33,604 bases of DNA from Paracoccaceae bacterium (GTDB taxonomy: Bacteria > Pseudomonadota > Alphaproteobacteria > Rhodobacterales > Rhodobacteraceae), in NCBI GenBank assembly GCA_947476475.1, contig CANJQT010000034.1, positions 1-33,604 of the forward strand, read 5' to 3'. Positions 1 through 6,500 of this stretch are shown here, piece after piece. The notes below the pieces were generated by a model. It ran no database searches and was not told where the DNA came from. It worked only from the letters and a program-made list of their open reading frames with translations. Each line of letters begins with the position of its first letter. The first letter of the stretch is position 1. Position numbers and translations under genes: made by a program.

Positions 1-125
1 TCGGACGTGTTGTGCAGCGCCGACGGCTATTGCACTTCTTCGCCGATCACAGCGCCGCGCGTTGCCCTTTCGTTTCGCTTCTGGTCCAGTCGTGCGGTAC
101 GAAGTTGAGCTGAGGCAGCACCAAG

Positions 126-488
126 ATGAAGACTCCACATGGCGATTTGGACCGTTGGCCGGACCCGGCAAGTTCGAACGCTCGTCGCAGCGTCTTCGCG
201 CAGGACCTTGTCGTCGAAGGCGATGCCACCTCCAGTGGACCGATCGAGGTCCAAGGCAATGTCGTTGGCTCACTGCGGGCGCCGGAGATCACCGTGGCTG
301 GTTCAGGTCGTGTTGAAGGTTCCGTCGTCGCCCACGACCTCGTCGTGCTTGGGGCGGTTTCTGGAATGATCTCGGCGCGAAACGTTCAGCTCGCGTCGAG
401 TGCAGTCGTGCAGGCAGATGTCACCCATGAGCAGATCGCCATCGAGGCAGGAGCCGAGCTGGAAGGCAGGCTTCAGCGCAAGGTCTGA
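126..488 (+). CDS. Bactofilin (polymer-forming cytoskeletal protein)
   Basis: Small protein of 120 residues dominated by short repeating beta-strand turns rich in Val, Gly and Ala (for example VEGDATSSGPIEVQGNVVGS and the following copies). This is the pattern of the bactofilin/DUF583 right-handed beta-helix. Bactofilins self-assemble without nucleotide into filaments at the inner face of the membrane and scaffold cell-wall or polar proteins. The ATG at 126 places a short polar tail before the helix, which is usual for the family, and the length is also typical. The Shine-Dalgarno match upstream is weak. It has no visible operon partner: the next gene is on the opposite strand. Its role in this element is unknown. 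I am confident of the fold and not of the function. Confidence 0.8.
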   Translation: MKTPHGDLDRWPDPASSNARRSVFAQDLVVEGDATSSGPIEVQGNVVGSLRAPEITVAGSGRVEGSVVAHDLVVLGAVSGMISARNVQLASSAVVQADVTHEQIAIEAGAELEGRLQRKV

Positions 489-494
489 CAGATC

Positions 495-809
495 TCACAC
501 CGCAAGGTCTGGCGGCAGCATTTGGCCGGCAGGCAAGTAGCCCCGCCGCATCTTCTCACGGAGCGTCAGAGTCGCGGATATCTCAGCATCTTCCACGGTG
601 GTGCAGGTCTCGAAACTCGTCCGCCCGTGCGTTCCGATCCGGCCCCAGGTTCGCAAGACGCTGACGTCTCCGAACAGCGTCGCCGCGACATCGATGCAGT
701 AGAACCGCGCCATGTTGGCCTGAGGGTCGATGCGGTGCAGATGTGCCAGAGCCAAGGCGGTCCTCCCCTGCACAGACTCCGCCTTGTTACTCTCCAAGTC
801 CAATTGCAT
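495..809 (-). CDS. WGR-domain protein
   Basis: A 104-residue protein that is essentially one WGR domain. The region from about residue 33 reads ARFYCIDVAATLFGD, then VLRTWGRIGTHGRT, which contains the Trp-Gly-Arg signature and the flanking strands. WGR domains occur in PARPs and in stand-alone bacterial proteins and are generally associated with nucleic-acid binding; the bacterial role is not established. The ATG at 809 is preceded by no clear ribosome binding site. It is preceded immediately by an 11-bp inverted repeat (809-842) that could be an operator. An internal Met (MARFY) is an alternative start, but it would trim the N-terminal segment seen in relatives. It lies downstream of, and in the same direction as, the 852-1061 gene, so the two may be co-transcribed. 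Confidence 0.75.
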   Translation of the reverse strand: MQLDLESNKAESVQGRTALALAHLHRIDPQANMARFYCIDVAATLFGDVSVLRTWGRIGTHGRTSFETCTTVEDAEISATLTLREKMRRGYLPAGQMLPPDLAV

Positions 810-842
810 TTATGAATCGATCCATGCGCTCCGATTCATAAA
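809..842. repeat. 11-bp perfect inverted repeat upstream of the WGR gene
   Basis: The arms TTTATGAATCG (809-819) and CGATTCATAAA (832-842) are perfect reverse complements separated by 12 bases. The repeat is AT-rich in GC-rich DNA. It sits between the stop of the small gene at 852 and the start codon of the WGR gene, so it could be an operator or an mRNA hairpin at the start of translation. Confidence 0.6.
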
Positions 843-851
843 GCTGACGGG

Positions 852-1061
852 TCATCGTGACGGATCGCCCGGTGTTTCCTCGACAACCTCGACCCAGAGG
901 ACGCCACGCAGGGTTTCTTCCGGGACCAGCCACACGGTCCTGAAACGGCCATTCACGGTGCGATGCCGTTCTGCGACGAGTTCCCGGTCTCCGCGGTCGA
1001 TCCGCCACAGGCGACGATCGATGGTCGGGCTTTTGGAGCTGCTTCTAGCGACCTCTTCCAT
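852..1061 (-). CDS. Hypothetical 69-residue protein
   Basis: A small charged protein with no recognisable domain. It starts at the ATG at 1061, which is preceded at good spacing by a strong AGGAGG ribosome binding site on the minus strand (around 1068-1073). That is the main reason to accept it as a gene. The sequence has an Arg-rich N-terminal half and a strand-like C-terminal half (FRTVWLV, GVLWVEVVEET). It lies upstream of the WGR gene on the same strand with a 42-base gap holding the inverted repeat, so the two may form a small operon. No function can be proposed. Confidence 0.6.
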   Translation of the reverse strand: MEEVARSSSKSPTIDRRLWRIDRGDRELVAERHRTVNGRFRTVWLVPEETLRGVLWVEVVEETPGDPSR

Positions 1062-1080
1062 ACCGGCCTCCTGTCATCCG

Positions 1081-1116
1081 CTGACGGCTAGTGGTCATGG
1101 ACAGGGGCGCCGTCAG
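1081..1116. repeat. 8-bp inverted repeat between divergent genes
   Basis: CTGACGGC (1081-1088) and GCCGTCAG (1109-1116) are perfect reverse complements with 20 bases between them. They lie in the 124-base gap between two divergent genes (852-1061 minus and 1186-1611 plus), the usual place for a shared operator. No sigma-70 promoter stands out. Confidence 0.35.
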
Positions 1117-1185
1117 AACATATCTAACGACATCAGAAGTGGTGCTTTGCTGTCGCCACGCGAACCACGAAAGGCTTTCCTGTCG

Positions 1186-1611
1186 ATGCATGTTCTGTCC
1201 CCCGTTCTGGCTGTTTCCGCGTTTGCGGCGATGTCTGTTCCCGTCCACGCGCTTGACGCCTGGACGGTCGGTGTCGAGCGTGGCCTGCCGACCTACGCGC
1301 TCACCAGCGAGGCGGGTGAGGTGCGGCTTGTCTGCGATCCGGATCGCGTCTTCGGGCCAACGCCCAACGGCGCGCTCGTGGTTCGCTTCGACAAAGACGC
1401 CGCTCCTGACATGGTCGTCGTTCTCGCGAAGTCGGGCGAACAGGCCCGTCTGTCGGTCAAGAACGGCATCGCCGCACAGGCATCGGTTGACGCAGCGGAC
1501 TGGTCGAAAATGGTGGCAACCTTCCGCACGGGCGGCGAGTTCGCAATGGTCACCAGCGCTGACAGCCTGACCTTCGAGACAGCGCCGCTGCCCGATCTTG
1601 CCTGCGAGTAA
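1186..1611 (+). CDS. Exported protein of unknown function
   Basis: A 141-residue protein with a clear Sec signal peptide (residues 1-22, hydrophobic core then PVHA, cleavage before LDAW). The mature part looks like a small beta-rich periplasmic domain with two cysteines, one near residue 47 (LVCDPD) and one at the C-terminal end (LACE), which could form a disulfide. The ATG at 1186 is chosen because the signal peptide starts there; the longer open frame upstream has no signal-like start. The Shine-Dalgarno match is weak. Its gene ends in a hairpin. Related proteins on other Rhodobacteraceae plasmids are plausible, but I do not recognise the family. Confidence 0.65.
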   Translation: MHVLSPVLAVSAFAAMSVPVHALDAWTVGVERGLPTYALTSEAGEVRLVCDPDRVFGPTPNGALVVRFDKDAAPDMVVVLAKSGEQARLSVKNGIAAQASVDAADWSKMVATFRTGGEFAMVTSADSLTFETAPLPDLACE

Positions 1612-1681
1612 CCGCAGGCAGCTCATCGATTTTTGTTGCATGGGTGAGGTCTACCTGACGCGTCGCGCCTCGATGAGCTGC
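1599..1681. terminator. Nested hairpins between convergent genes, candidate bidirectional terminator
   Basis: TGCCTGCG (1599-1606) pairs perfectly with CGCAGGCA (1613-1620) around a 6-base loop that carries the stop codon of the exported protein. A T-rich run follows at 1630-1634. A second, longer repeat, GCAGCTCATCGA (1618-1629) and TCGATGAGCTGC (1670-1681), 12 bp and perfect, spans the gap and the last codons of the convergent VirC2-like gene. The two structures overlap and would compete. Termination activity is inferred from shape and position only. Confidence 0.45.
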
Positions 1682-2325
1682 GACGCGATTGCGGCGAGGA
1701 AGGCACCAACGATCGTCGCCCGGGGCTCGATCAGCCATGGGTCATCAAGTGCCGCATGCATAGCCCGGATCGCGGAGCCTTGGGCGTAGACGGTCATCGG
1801 CTCGCCGACCGCCATGTCCGATGCTGCCATGGTGAAGATGCGCTTCGCCTCGTCGACATGCGGCGCAAGATCATCTTCCGCCAAGAGCCGCCGCAGTTCG
1901 GCCCGCGCTTCCTTGGCAAAGGCGCGCAACATGTAGGCTGGGGTCACGTCGCCCGCGCCCGGGATCTGCTCAAGCTGCTTCTCGGCTGCCAACGGCAGCC
2001 GAAAGAGGACAACCAGCTTCTCTTTCCGGGGCTTCGCCAACCCACTGGCAGCACATTCGGGCGGCGAAGCGGGGGACTGCGACTGACGACTCTCCCCTTC
2101 CCTCTTGCCGGCAAACTCCGGGTCGGCCAAGTGCTCCGTCGTCATGTCGGGAAGCTGGGCCTTGACGCCCTCGACATTTCCTCCCTGCTCCGGCGCCCGC
2201 CGTTCGGCAAGAATGCGCGACTGCACCTCGCGCGATGACCGCAACCGTGCGGCGGAGTTCTGCAGGCCCGGTTCTTCCGCCGCCGGGGAGGGTGCGACAC
2301 GTGCAGGAAGGCGGAAACGGCTCAT
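1651..2325 (-). CDS. virC2: VirC2-like conjugal transfer accessory protein
   Basis: A 224-residue protein translated through an ATGA overlap directly after the VirC1/ParA-type gene. The first ~100 residues are low-complexity and rich in Arg, Ser, Pro and Glu. The C-terminal half is folded, with a strand (KLVVLFRLP, about residue 105) and helices (YMLRAFAKEARAELRRLLA). Agrobacterium VirC2 has the same layout: a disordered N-terminus, a ribbon-helix-helix-like C-terminal fold, and a position right after virC1. VirC2 binds DNA near the T-DNA border and works with VirC1 to promote relaxosome assembly. The call rests on architecture and gene order, because sequence identity to VirC2 looks low. An alternative is a plasmid-specific partner of a ParA protein (a ParB analogue). 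Confidence 0.5.
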   Translation of the reverse strand: MSRFRLPARVAPSPAAEEPGLQNSAARLRSSREVQSRILAERRAPEQGGNVEGVKAQLPDMTTEHLADPEFAGKREGESRQSQSPASPPECAASGLAKPRKEKLVVLFRLPLAAEKQLEQIPGAGDVTPAYMLRAFAKEARAELRRLLAEDDLAPHVDEAKRIFTMAASDMAVGEPMTVYAQGSAIRAMHAALDDPWLIEPRATIVGAFLAAIASQLIEARRVR

Positions 2326-3086
2326 GCAGGGATCACCTCGTCGATCCCGGTCAGGACAAGTTCCGCAACTTCAAGCTGGCGTGTGATGGCATCCGCCACC
2401 AGCCGACCGCCGGGTGCTTTGGCGTTGGCGCGGGCCGCCGGTCCAAGGGGGCCGTGATAGCCGAGTTGTTCGAGGATCCTCGAATGCGGAACGATCACGT
2501 CGAGATGGTCGAGACGCAGGATCTCTTGCAGCACGTCCTGGTCGCGCTTTGGCAGTTGAGCCATTCCCCCTTCCCGGGTTGCGGCGTCGATGATCTTCGG
2601 CCCCGCGTCCATGACGAGGACCCGAACCGCCGGGAACCGCTCGCCCTCGGCAATCGAGGCGCGGAGGTCGTCCATCCAGAGGACGGCGCGATGGGTCATG
2701 TCCCATTCGGCGTAGACGGGGCGGGCTGGGATCAGCACCAGATCGGAGATCAGGCAGAAGTCCTCGGTGTCGGTGTGGGTGCCAGGCCGGGTGTCGATCA
2801 CGACGAGATCGACGCCGCGCGCGTCCTCGGCCTCGAGGAGCGACAGAAGCCCTTCAACACTTTCCGGTGGCGAGAGGATCGCCAGGCTCTCCGGCCAGTC
2901 GGGCTTTTGCGCACTCTCCCACGTGGCCAGTTCGAAACTGTCGCGCCAACGGCCGAGTTGAGCGTTCACATCACCGTCGATCAGGGTGACGCTGCGCCCG
3001 AGGTTCAGTGCTGCAGATGCGAGAAGCATGGCGGTCGTGGTCTTGCCCGAGCCGCCCTTGGTCTGCACGATGGTAATGACTTGCAT
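2322..3086 (-). CDS. virC1: ParA-family ATPase, VirC1-like
   Basis: A 254-residue MinD/ParA-type ATPase. The deviant Walker A motif KGGSGKTTT lies at residues 10-18 with the signature lysine at 10. A DGDVNAQLGRW segment follows (Walker A' region), then LVVIDTRPG (Walker B). The short length with no N-terminal DNA-binding domain fits VirC1 or type Ib ParA. The start at 3086 is preferred over an upstream TTG because GGAGG lies 9 bases before it. In Agrobacterium, VirC1 moves relaxosome components to the cell pole and stimulates T-strand formation. Here the gene diverges from the relaxase operon across the proposed oriT and is followed by a VirC2-like gene, which favours a VirC1 role over plain partitioning. 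A partition ParA remains possible. Confidence 0.75.
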   Translation of the reverse strand: MQVITIVQTKGGSGKTTTAMLLASAALNLGRSVTLIDGDVNAQLGRWRDSFELATWESAQKPDWPESLAILSPPESVEGLLSLLEAEDARGVDLVVIDTRPGTHTDTEDFCLISDLVLIPARPVYAEWDMTHRAVLWMDDLRASIAEGERFPAVRVLVMDAGPKIIDAATREGGMAQLPKRDQDVLQEILRLDHLDVIVPHSRILEQLGYHGPLGPAARANAKAPGGRLVADAITRQLEVAELVLTGIDEVIPA

Positions 3087-3413
3087 GAAATGACGCCTCC
3101 ACAAACGGTACTCGATACCCTTGCACCGACGCCCGGCGCTCTTTCATGACGCTGCGGAAGGCGATGCACCGCTGGCAAGCCAAGATCAAGCGAAGCCGTT
3201 GTAAAGGCGTCACTAATCCGACCGACGTGCGGTGCGCCGTTTAGGCATAAGGTTGCAGAAACGTCAAATGACATGTGCTGGAAGTTGTAACACACCGCCG
3301 AAGCCTTCATGTTTCCTAAGGATTCCCGCAGCCGTGATGCTGCGGCGCGGCGTCCGAGCACTCCTTCGGCCTAGCCGCAATCGAGGCTATCTGCCTTCCG
3401 GCCCGTATGACGG

Positions 3414-3591
3414 TTTGCATGTCTGCATGCCTGCATAGGTGACAGGCCGCATGCCTGCGTTGGAACCTGTCCGCACGGCTGATCCGAAGGCAGGGTGACA
3501 TCAGGCCTCCGTCTAGGGACGATCCCGAATATGACCCGCCAACCGGATGCATGCCGGACAATCTGCCTGCTTGCCTGTCGGCCTGCTTGCC
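3414..3591 (+). repeat. CTGC/GCATGC direct-repeat cluster in the non-coding region
   Basis: Several short repeats cluster here. CTGCATGY-like units occur in tandem with an 8-bp period at about 3415-3438. GCATGCCTGC occurs at 3425-3434 and again at 3449-3458, 24 bases apart. A further TGCATGCC lies near 3548. GCCTGCTTGCC occurs twice, at 3565-3575 and 3581-3591, with a 16-bp period. The arrangement resembles a protein-binding array (iteron, overdrive or partition site) between the VirC1-like gene and the proposed oriT. No gene overlaps it convincingly. Confidence 0.45.
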
Positions 3592-3878
3592 AGTTCGCCT
3601 AGTGACGGGTTGACGCTACGCCGATCCAGCCTGTGGCTTCATGCCCAAAGCCATTCATCGTCGGCCATCTTCCGCAATGGGCAGGCCTTGAAGCATCTTG
3701 AGGCCCCTTCCCCGGCCCCCCTTCTCTTCCCGGGCAGCCCTTCCTTCAGACTGTCGTGCCCGTCCCAACAGCCCTCATGGAGGGACCGCACACTTCTGCA
3801 AAGCCCAAGGTTTCAAGGCGCTCGACCACTTTGGTCTCGCGTTGCACGGAGGCCTGACGGCCGGGGCGCAGGGACGCA

Positions 3879-3899
3879 GTCGGCGGGCAAGCCGCCGAC
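3879..3899. repeat. Perfect 8-bp hairpin beside the proposed oriT
   Basis: GTCGGCGG (3879-3886) and CCGCCGAC (3892-3899) form a perfect stem with a 5-base loop (gcaag). It lies 18 bases left of the large inverted repeat. It may be part of the relaxosome-binding structure or may limit transcription through oriT. Confidence 0.5.
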
Positions 3900-3916
3900 C
3901 CCTGACGCCATATTGA

Positions 3917-3997
3917 GTCCTCACCGGCTGTCCGCTTTCCGCACGCGGGCTCCTCTTCGGAGGAGCGGAAACCGGCCGGTGAGGACGGTTGGCAGGA
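3917..3997 (-). other. oriT: Candidate origin of transfer (oriT) with T-border-like nic site
   Basis: A large inverted repeat has outer arms GTCCTCACCGGC (3917-3928) and GCCGGTGAGGAC (3975-3986), perfect over 12 bp. Inner arms are TTTCCGC (3936-3942) and GCGGAAA (3965-3971). The apex is CTCCTC-TTCG-GAGGAG (3950-3965). Three bases beyond the repeat, TGGCAGGA (3990-3997) equals the first eight bases of the Agrobacterium nopaline left-border repeat, and its complement TCCTGCCA matches the core of IncP-type nic sites (ATCCTG|C). By analogy the nick would fall on the minus strand between 3993 and 3992. The position beside a VirD2-like relaxase operon supports this. The nick itself is inferred. Confidence 0.6.
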
Positions 3998-4052
3998 ACG
4001 GTGGTGTGTGGTACATGATGCGCTATGATGGCAAAACACATGTAATGATACA

Positions 4053-4616
4053 ATGACACGCTCACGCCTGACCTCTACTGAGACTGCAGCCATCACGGCG
4101 CGGCTCCTCGCTGGCGAGAGCGTCGCGGCCGTGGCGAGGTCGATGGGCCGTTCCCGCCAGGCGCTGTCACGGATCAAGGGCAGCCTTGACCGGAAGGAGG
4201 TGCGGCGGCTTTCGGTGAAGCTGAACATCCGCATCACGGAAGACGAGCATGCAGCCTTTCAGGCGGTTGCCGAGGCAAGCGGTCTGACGGTTTCCGAGGC
4301 AGTCAGGCATCTGGTCAGACAGGCAAGCGATCGTCTGGCGATCCAGGCAGACGAGCTGGATGCCATCGCTTCGGCCAGGCGGGAGCTGTCGGCCGTCGGC
4401 AACAACCTCAACCAGATTGCCCGACTGGGGGCGGTCGGGCGTCTGACCTGGAATGCCCGTGATGCTGCCCTGGTGCGCAAGGTTGGAGCGCGGGTCGATG
4501 ACCTTGTTGAAGAAGTCGTCCACCTTCTCTCGGCGCTTCGGGCCAAGCAGGGACTTGGTGATCAAACCTCTCCTTTCGTTGTAGCGACTGATCCCTCTGC
4601 CGAGGCATCGAAATGA
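4053..4616 (+). CDS. mobC: MobC/VirD1-like relaxosome accessory protein
   Basis: A 187-residue protein with three parts. Residues 8-45 form a helix-turn-helix like that of Hin-type recombinases (LLAGESVAAVARSMGRSRQ). Residues 50-90 look like a ribbon-helix-helix (RRLSVKLNIRITEDEHAAF then TVSEAVRHLVR). The rest carries the MobC signature ELSAVGNNLNQIARLG and a helical tail. MobC and VirD1 proteins bind oriT and open or bend DNA so that the relaxase can nick. The gene overlaps the relaxase by ATGA (4613-4616), as expected for a relaxosome operon. The ATG at 4053 lacks a Shine-Dalgarno sequence. A MobC with an added N-terminal helix-turn-helix is unusual and may bind its own promoter. Confidence 0.8.
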   Translation: MTRSRLTSTETAAITARLLAGESVAAVARSMGRSRQALSRIKGSLDRKEVRRLSVKLNIRITEDEHAAFQAVAEASGLTVSEAVRHLVRQASDRLAIQADELDAIASARRELSAVGNNLNQIARLGAVGRLTWNARDAALVRKVGARVDDLVEEVVHLLSALRAKQGLGDQTSPFVVATDPSAEASK

Positions 4617-6490
4617 ACCGGTCTCCTTCCGTCGAGGATCTGGTTCTCGGTCATGTTCTCGACGACCTGCGTCGTGGGCGAGGAAGCGGCGAGGGTGCCG
4701 CGTCCCGTCTCGGCACGCGCAAAGAACGTCAGACCCGGGCGCTTCTGCGAAACGCTGGTGGACCACGCGGCTGGCAGTCGGTCGTCAAACGCATCGCTGG
4801 TGGGAGTGCTCGCACCCCGCAGGAGCTGAAGCGCCTTCTCAACTATGTGGCCCGGGAAGAGGGGGTGCAAAGCACCTGGTGCAATCTGGCGGGCTATGAA
4901 CGCGACTTTGACCCTGCCCGAACGGAGCGGACAGCAGATCTCTGGTCTTCGACCTGGACAGGCGCGCCGCGACGGGGACATGCCGATCACATCGTCCTGA
5001 GCTTCCCGCGTGGGGTGGACGCCGAGCGCGCCGAGGTGATCGCCCGGGAATGGGGGCAAGCGGTGTTCGGGTCCGGTGAATGTGGGGATGTCTGGCGCTA
5101 CGTCGCGGCCCTTCACAAGGACACCGACCACTTGCACGCACATTTCGTGGTCGACAAGCATGGCATCGAGGAAGGCCGGTTCCTATCGATCTGTCGGCAT
5201 GCCGCACTGAACTTCGATGTGATGCGAGAGCTTCACGCCGAAATCAGTCAGTCGCATGGGCTGAACATCCTCGCCTCTTCGCGCCTTTCCCGCGGCATCA
5301 TCGAGAACCCGCCGCGCCAGTCCGAGCTACGCGCATCGCGAGACGGTGGGAAGTCCACGCCCCCTCCCCCGCCGCCGCTGTCCGACGGGGAGCGGAGCCG
5401 ACGGCTTGCCACATTGCAGGGCTTCGCCCGCGAATACGAGACCCTTGGCGACCTCGCCGACCTTGCCGCCGCAACCGGCACCGAGGCGAGTGCCGCTTCC
5501 TACCTTTCCCGGCTGGCCCGGGCGCTTGGCGCGTCCGCCGCCGCACTCAGACAAGGAGTTCCTTTCATGCCCGACCACTCGCTTCATGCCGAAGGCGATC
5601 CCGCCGCGCGGGTTGAGGCTGCGCGCAACGAGATGATCGCTTCGGCCACTGAGGCTTGGGAGGCAATTCGCGCCATGGAACCTTCAGCTGAGCGGGTCGA
5701 TCTTGAACGGAGCTTTGCCGAACAGGCGCGCGCCTCGATGAAACTCGCGCCAGACAGCATCCTCCTGGCAGAGCATGCCCAAATTGCCGACCAGAACATC
5801 GATCCCTACCACAACCCGACCCTCGCCTCGCTTGCACGACTGGAGCATGGCCAGACCGAGGGGGTTTCCCTCGATGAGGGCCTGCGCGCAACCCTTGCAC
5901 ATGTTCGCGACGAGATCGGCGAACGGCTGACGGCGCTGTTCTCGATCCGGGAAGACGAGCTTCGCATAGCAGGCACGTCCGTCGAGGAAATGGTCGCCCG
6001 CTTCAGTTTGGCCGAGCGTAGCGAAGGCCAGCGGGCGAGCTGGATCACGGAGCAGCCGAACACGATGCAAAAGGTGTTCTGGATGGAAACGGAGCGCGCC
6101 CTCGGCCAGGAGGTTCGGGCAGAAGTCGCCGCTTTCAACTTTGCGCCGGAGTTGACGGAGGCCATTGCGCGCGACCAGTTGCTCACCGTCGATCGCCATA
6201 TGAAACTCTCTGATGTGCCCGCGCTGGAAGCCATCGTCGACCGCCTGCACGACACCCTGAAACCCGAAGATCTCGACCGCGTCCGGTCCGGCGATCTCGC
6301 CCCGCTCAACGAGCAGGTCCGAGATCCGGCACTCAGGGCGGCCGTTGCGCATGAACTGAAAAATGAGGGCGACCTTGGCGCGACGAGCGAGGTTGGACCC
6401 TGGGCAGACCTGGCACGTGCACAGAATCGCGCCGCCGAGCTGGGGCAGCGCGACCGCGCCGTCGAACGCGACACCGGGCACGAACTCTGA
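4613..6490 (+). CDS. virD2: VirD2-like relaxase (MOB-P type)
   Basis: A 625-residue relaxase expected to nick oriT and stay covalently bound to the 5' end of the transferred strand. Motif I is LLNYVAREEG with the likely catalytic tyrosine at 78, matching QLEYLSRKG of VirD2. Motif III is HKDTDHLHAH (168-177), the metal-binding three-histidine motif. The following RFLSICRHAALNFD, AEISQSHG and SSRLSRGI segments also follow VirD2 closely. A Pro-rich linker (STPPPPPPLS, about 255) ends the nuclease domain. The remaining ~360 residues are helical, charged and unrecognised. The Ti VirD2 proteins are about 420-450 residues, so this one has a much larger C-terminal part. It overlaps mobC by ATGA and is followed 10 bases later by virD4. 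Confidence 0.9.
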   Translation: MNRSPSVEDLVLGHVLDDLRRGRGSGEGAASRLGTRKERQTRALLRNAGGPRGWQSVVKRIAGGSARTPQELKRLLNYVAREEGVQSTWCNLAGYERDFDPARTERTADLWSSTWTGAPRRGHADHIVLSFPRGVDAERAEVIAREWGQAVFGSGECGDVWRYVAALHKDTDHLHAHFVVDKHGIEEGRFLSICRHAALNFDVMRELHAEISQSHGLNILASSRLSRGIIENPPRQSELRASRDGGKSTPPPPPPLSDGERSRRLATLQGFAREYETLGDLADLAAATGTEASAASYLSRLARALGASAAALRQGVPFMPDHSLHAEGDPAARVEAARNEMIASATEAWEAIRAMEPSAERVDLERSFAEQARASMKLAPDSILLAEHAQIADQNIDPYHNPTLASLARLEHGQTEGVSLDEGLRATLAHVRDEIGERLTALFSIREDELRIAGTSVEEMVARFSLAERSEGQRASWITEQPNTMQKVFWMETERALGQEVRAEVAAFNFAPELTEAIARDQLLTVDRHMKLSDVPALEAIVDRLHDTLKPEDLDRVRSGDLAPLNEQVRDPALRAAVAHELKNEGDLGATSEVGPWADLARAQNRAAELGQRDRAVERDTGHEL

Positions 6491-6500
6491 GGACAGACCT

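Larger units (their letters stand above)
3087..4052. other. Non-coding transfer-origin region between virC1 and mobC/virD2
   Basis: About 966 bases without a credible gene. The open frames present have Arg/Ser/Pro-rich, domain-free translations and no ribosome binding sites. Adjacent to the VirC1-like gene is its presumed promoter region. The middle holds the CTGC/GCATGC repeat cluster (3414-3591). The right part holds a strong hairpin (3879-3899), a 70-base imperfect inverted repeat (3917-3986) and a border-like octamer (3990-3997). Close to the start codon of the MobC-like gene, four ATGAT units and the inverted pair TACATG (4012-4017)/CATGTA (4039-4044) suggest an autoregulatory site. Confidence 0.6.

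Noticed and set aside
809-842. XerCD dif-like site
   Set aside because: The spacer is 12 bp rather than 6-8 and the arms do not match the usual XerC/XerD arms; an operator is more likely.
730-1611. The long plus-strand frame as one 293-residue protein
   Set aside because: Only the part from 1186 encodes a signal peptide and a protein-like sequence; the upstream part is antisense to the 852-1061 gene and the WGR start.
2235-3149. Plus-strand open frame of 304 codons over the ParA-type gene
   Set aside because: It is antisense to a gene with a clear Walker A motif and has no domain of its own.
3414-3591. CRISPR array
   Set aside because: The repeats are 8-11 bp with spacers far too short, and there are no cas genes.
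3547-4056. Plus-strand open frame of 169 codons in the oriT region
   Set aside because: The translation is Ser/Arg/Pro-rich, there is no ribosome binding site, and it runs through the oriT inverted repeat.
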